Shown one piece after another: positions 4,564 through 5,681 of a stretch of 5,681 nt of DNA. This DNA is from Planctomycetaceae bacterium (lineage in GTDB: Bacteria; Planctomycetota; Planctomycetia; Planctomycetales; Planctomycetaceae). The DNA is taken from NCBI GenBank assembly GCA_020426425.1, contig JAGQQB010000245.1, positions 1 through 5,681 of the forward strand. Direction: 5' to 3'. The position numbers and the translations under genes are program-made. The notes beneath the pieces were generated by a model. That model had not been told where the DNA came from. It searched no databases and saw only the letters and a list, made by a program, of their open reading frames with translations. The first letter of the stretch is position 1. Every line of letters starts with the position of its first letter.

Positions 4564-5681
4564 ATGCGCTCTGCTGTCTGGTCAGTCCTGTTGTTGCTCT
4601 GCCTGTTGCCTGTGCTGGCGCAGGGGGCGAACGAGTACCCTCTCACTGAGGATTCCAAGCCACAGGCGGGCGTTCCCCAGGGCGAAGTGAAAGGTCCGTT
4701 CACCTGGCACAGCAAGATCTACCCAGGGACTGTTCGCGAGTATCACCTGTACATCCCCGCACAGTACGACGCTGCCAAGCCGCACTGCGTGTTCGTGCTG
4801 CAGGATGGCATCGGGCGAGCCAAAGGCTGGCATATCCCGACCGTGCTCGACAACCTGATCCACAAAGGGGAAGTCCCGCCGCAGATTGGGATCTTCGTCA
4901 ACCATGGACAGGTGCCCGCTGGCAACGAGGTTGCTCAGCCCCGATTCAATCGCAGTTACGAGTACGACGCCCTCGGCGATCGTTACGCCCAGTTCCTGCT
5001 CGAAGAGATCCTGCCTGAGGTCGCCAAGGACTACAACCTCAGTACCGATCCCAACGACCGCGCCATCGGCGGGGCCAGTTCCGGAGCAATCTGTGCCTTC
5101 AACGTTGCCTGGGAACGCCCGAACGAGTTCCGCCGCGTCTACAGCACCATCGGCACCTACGTCGGACTACGTGGAGCCGATGTCTTCCCGATCCTCATCC
5201 GTAAGTACGAGAACAAGCCGATCCGGGTGTTCCTGCAAGATGGCTCGAACGATCTCAATATCTACGCTGGCGACTGGTTCCTCGCGAACCAAAGCATGCT
5301 CTCGGCTCTGCAATACTCCGGCTACGATGTCGCTCACGCCTGGGGTGATGGGGGCCACGATGGCAAACAGTCAGCCGCCATCACGCCCGACGCACTGCGG
5401 TTCCTGTGGAAAGATTATCCCGCTCCGATCACGCCCGGACATCCGCCGAAGCGGCGCGTCGATCTACTGATCCCTGGCGAAAGCTGGCAGCTCGTCGCCG
5501 AAGGGTTCAAGTTCACCGAAGGCCCGGCCGTGAATGCCCAAGGCGACCTCTACTTCACCGATATTCCCAACGGCCGCATCCACAAACTCGAAGCCGATGG
5601 CAGCGTCTCCGTGTTCGCCGAAGACAGCCCTGGTGTGAACGGCTTGCAGTTCGGTCCCGATGGCAAGCTGTACGCCTGTCA
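4564..5681 (+). CDS. Secreted esterase fused to SMP-30/gluconolactonase domain (3' end outside window)
   Basis: This frame is open from an ATG at 4564 to the window edge, giving 372 residues with no stop, so the gene is incomplete. Residues 1-19 are a Sec signal peptide (MRSAVW, a leucine-rich core, cleavage after VLA). Residues 45-285 resemble the esterase D / enterochelin-esterase (Fes-like) fold: YHLYIPAQYD (60-69), CVFVLQDG (75-82), nucleophile elbow G170-A-S172-S-G174, then FLQDGSNDLNIY (223-234) with D226 or D230 as acid candidate, and GDGGHDG (261-267) with His265 as likely base. From about residue 300 a second domain begins: KFTEGPAVNAQGDLYFTD (316-333) and GVNGLQFGPDGKLY (357-370), typical of the first blades of SMP-30/gluconolactonase propellers, with E319 as probable metal ligand. 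The protein probably acts in the periplasm on esters or lactones, perhaps sugar-derived. It is divergent from the tRNA. The two-domain reading is confident; the substrate is unknown. Confidence 0.87.
   Translation, partial: MRSAVWSVLLLLCLLPVLAQGANEYPLTEDSKPQAGVPQGEVKGPFTWHSKIYPGTVREYHLYIPAQYDAAKPHCVFVLQDGIGRAKGWHIPTVLDNLIHKGEVPPQIGIFVNHGQVPAGNEVAQPRFNRSYEYDALGDRYAQFLLEEILPEVAKDYNLSTDPNDRAIGGASSGAICAFNVAWERPNEFRRVYSTIGTYVGLRGADVFPILIRKYENKPIRVFLQDGSNDLNIYAGDWFLANQSMLSALQYSGYDVAHAWGDGGHDGKQSAAITPDALRFLWKDYPAPITPGHPPKRRVDLLIPGESWQLVAEGFKFTEGPAVNAQGDLYFTDIPNGRIHKLEADGSVSVFAEDSPGVNGLQFGPDGKLYAC

Noticed and set aside
4886..5470. Plus-strand 194-residue open frame
   Set aside because: It is a serine/threonine/arginine-rich shadow in another frame of the esterase-gluconolactonase gene, which has clear domain motifs.

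Overview
The window looks like an ordinary chromosomal stretch from a planctomycete-type bacterium. This is inferred from gene content, not from a marker gene: a secreted PmoA-like (DUF6807) protein, a secreted esterase fused to an SMP-30/gluconolactonase domain, a free-standing SUI1/eIF1-like factor with an N-terminal cysteine cluster, moderately high GC, and mostly weak ribosome binding sites.

Layout. Five protein genes and one tRNA lie on the minus strand. In their transcription order (right to left) they are: a CAT-anticodon tRNA (4368-4295); a PF02230-type carboxylesterase/phospholipase (4194-3463); a roughly 250-base intergenic stretch; an alkyltransferase-like (ATL/MGMT C-terminal fold) protein without the reactive cysteine (3199-2849); a Hydrolase_4-type serine hydrolase (2762-1902); the SUI1 protein (1700-1347); and the PmoA-like secreted protein (1235-18). 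Intergenic gaps of 86 to 263 bases suggest mostly separate transcription units, not one tight operon. A sixth protein gene starts on the plus strand at 4564 and runs off the right edge. It has a signal peptide, an esterase domain and the beginning of a gluconolactonase beta-propeller, and it is divergent from the tRNA.

The genes do not form an obvious pathway. Cytosolic housekeeping functions (tRNA, SUI1, ATL, two alpha/beta hydrolases) are flanked by two exported proteins typical of planctomycete carbohydrate or ester metabolism. The most unusual non-coding signal is a perfect 22-base palindrome (4374-4395) five bases upstream of the tRNA, placed at or just after the start site expected from a good sigma-70-like promoter. 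The most unusual protein is the ATL-like one, in which the canonical P-C/W-H-R active-site motif has become E-W-W-R. I saw no CRISPR array, insertion sequence, prophage or defence system, and I do not claim a new system here.
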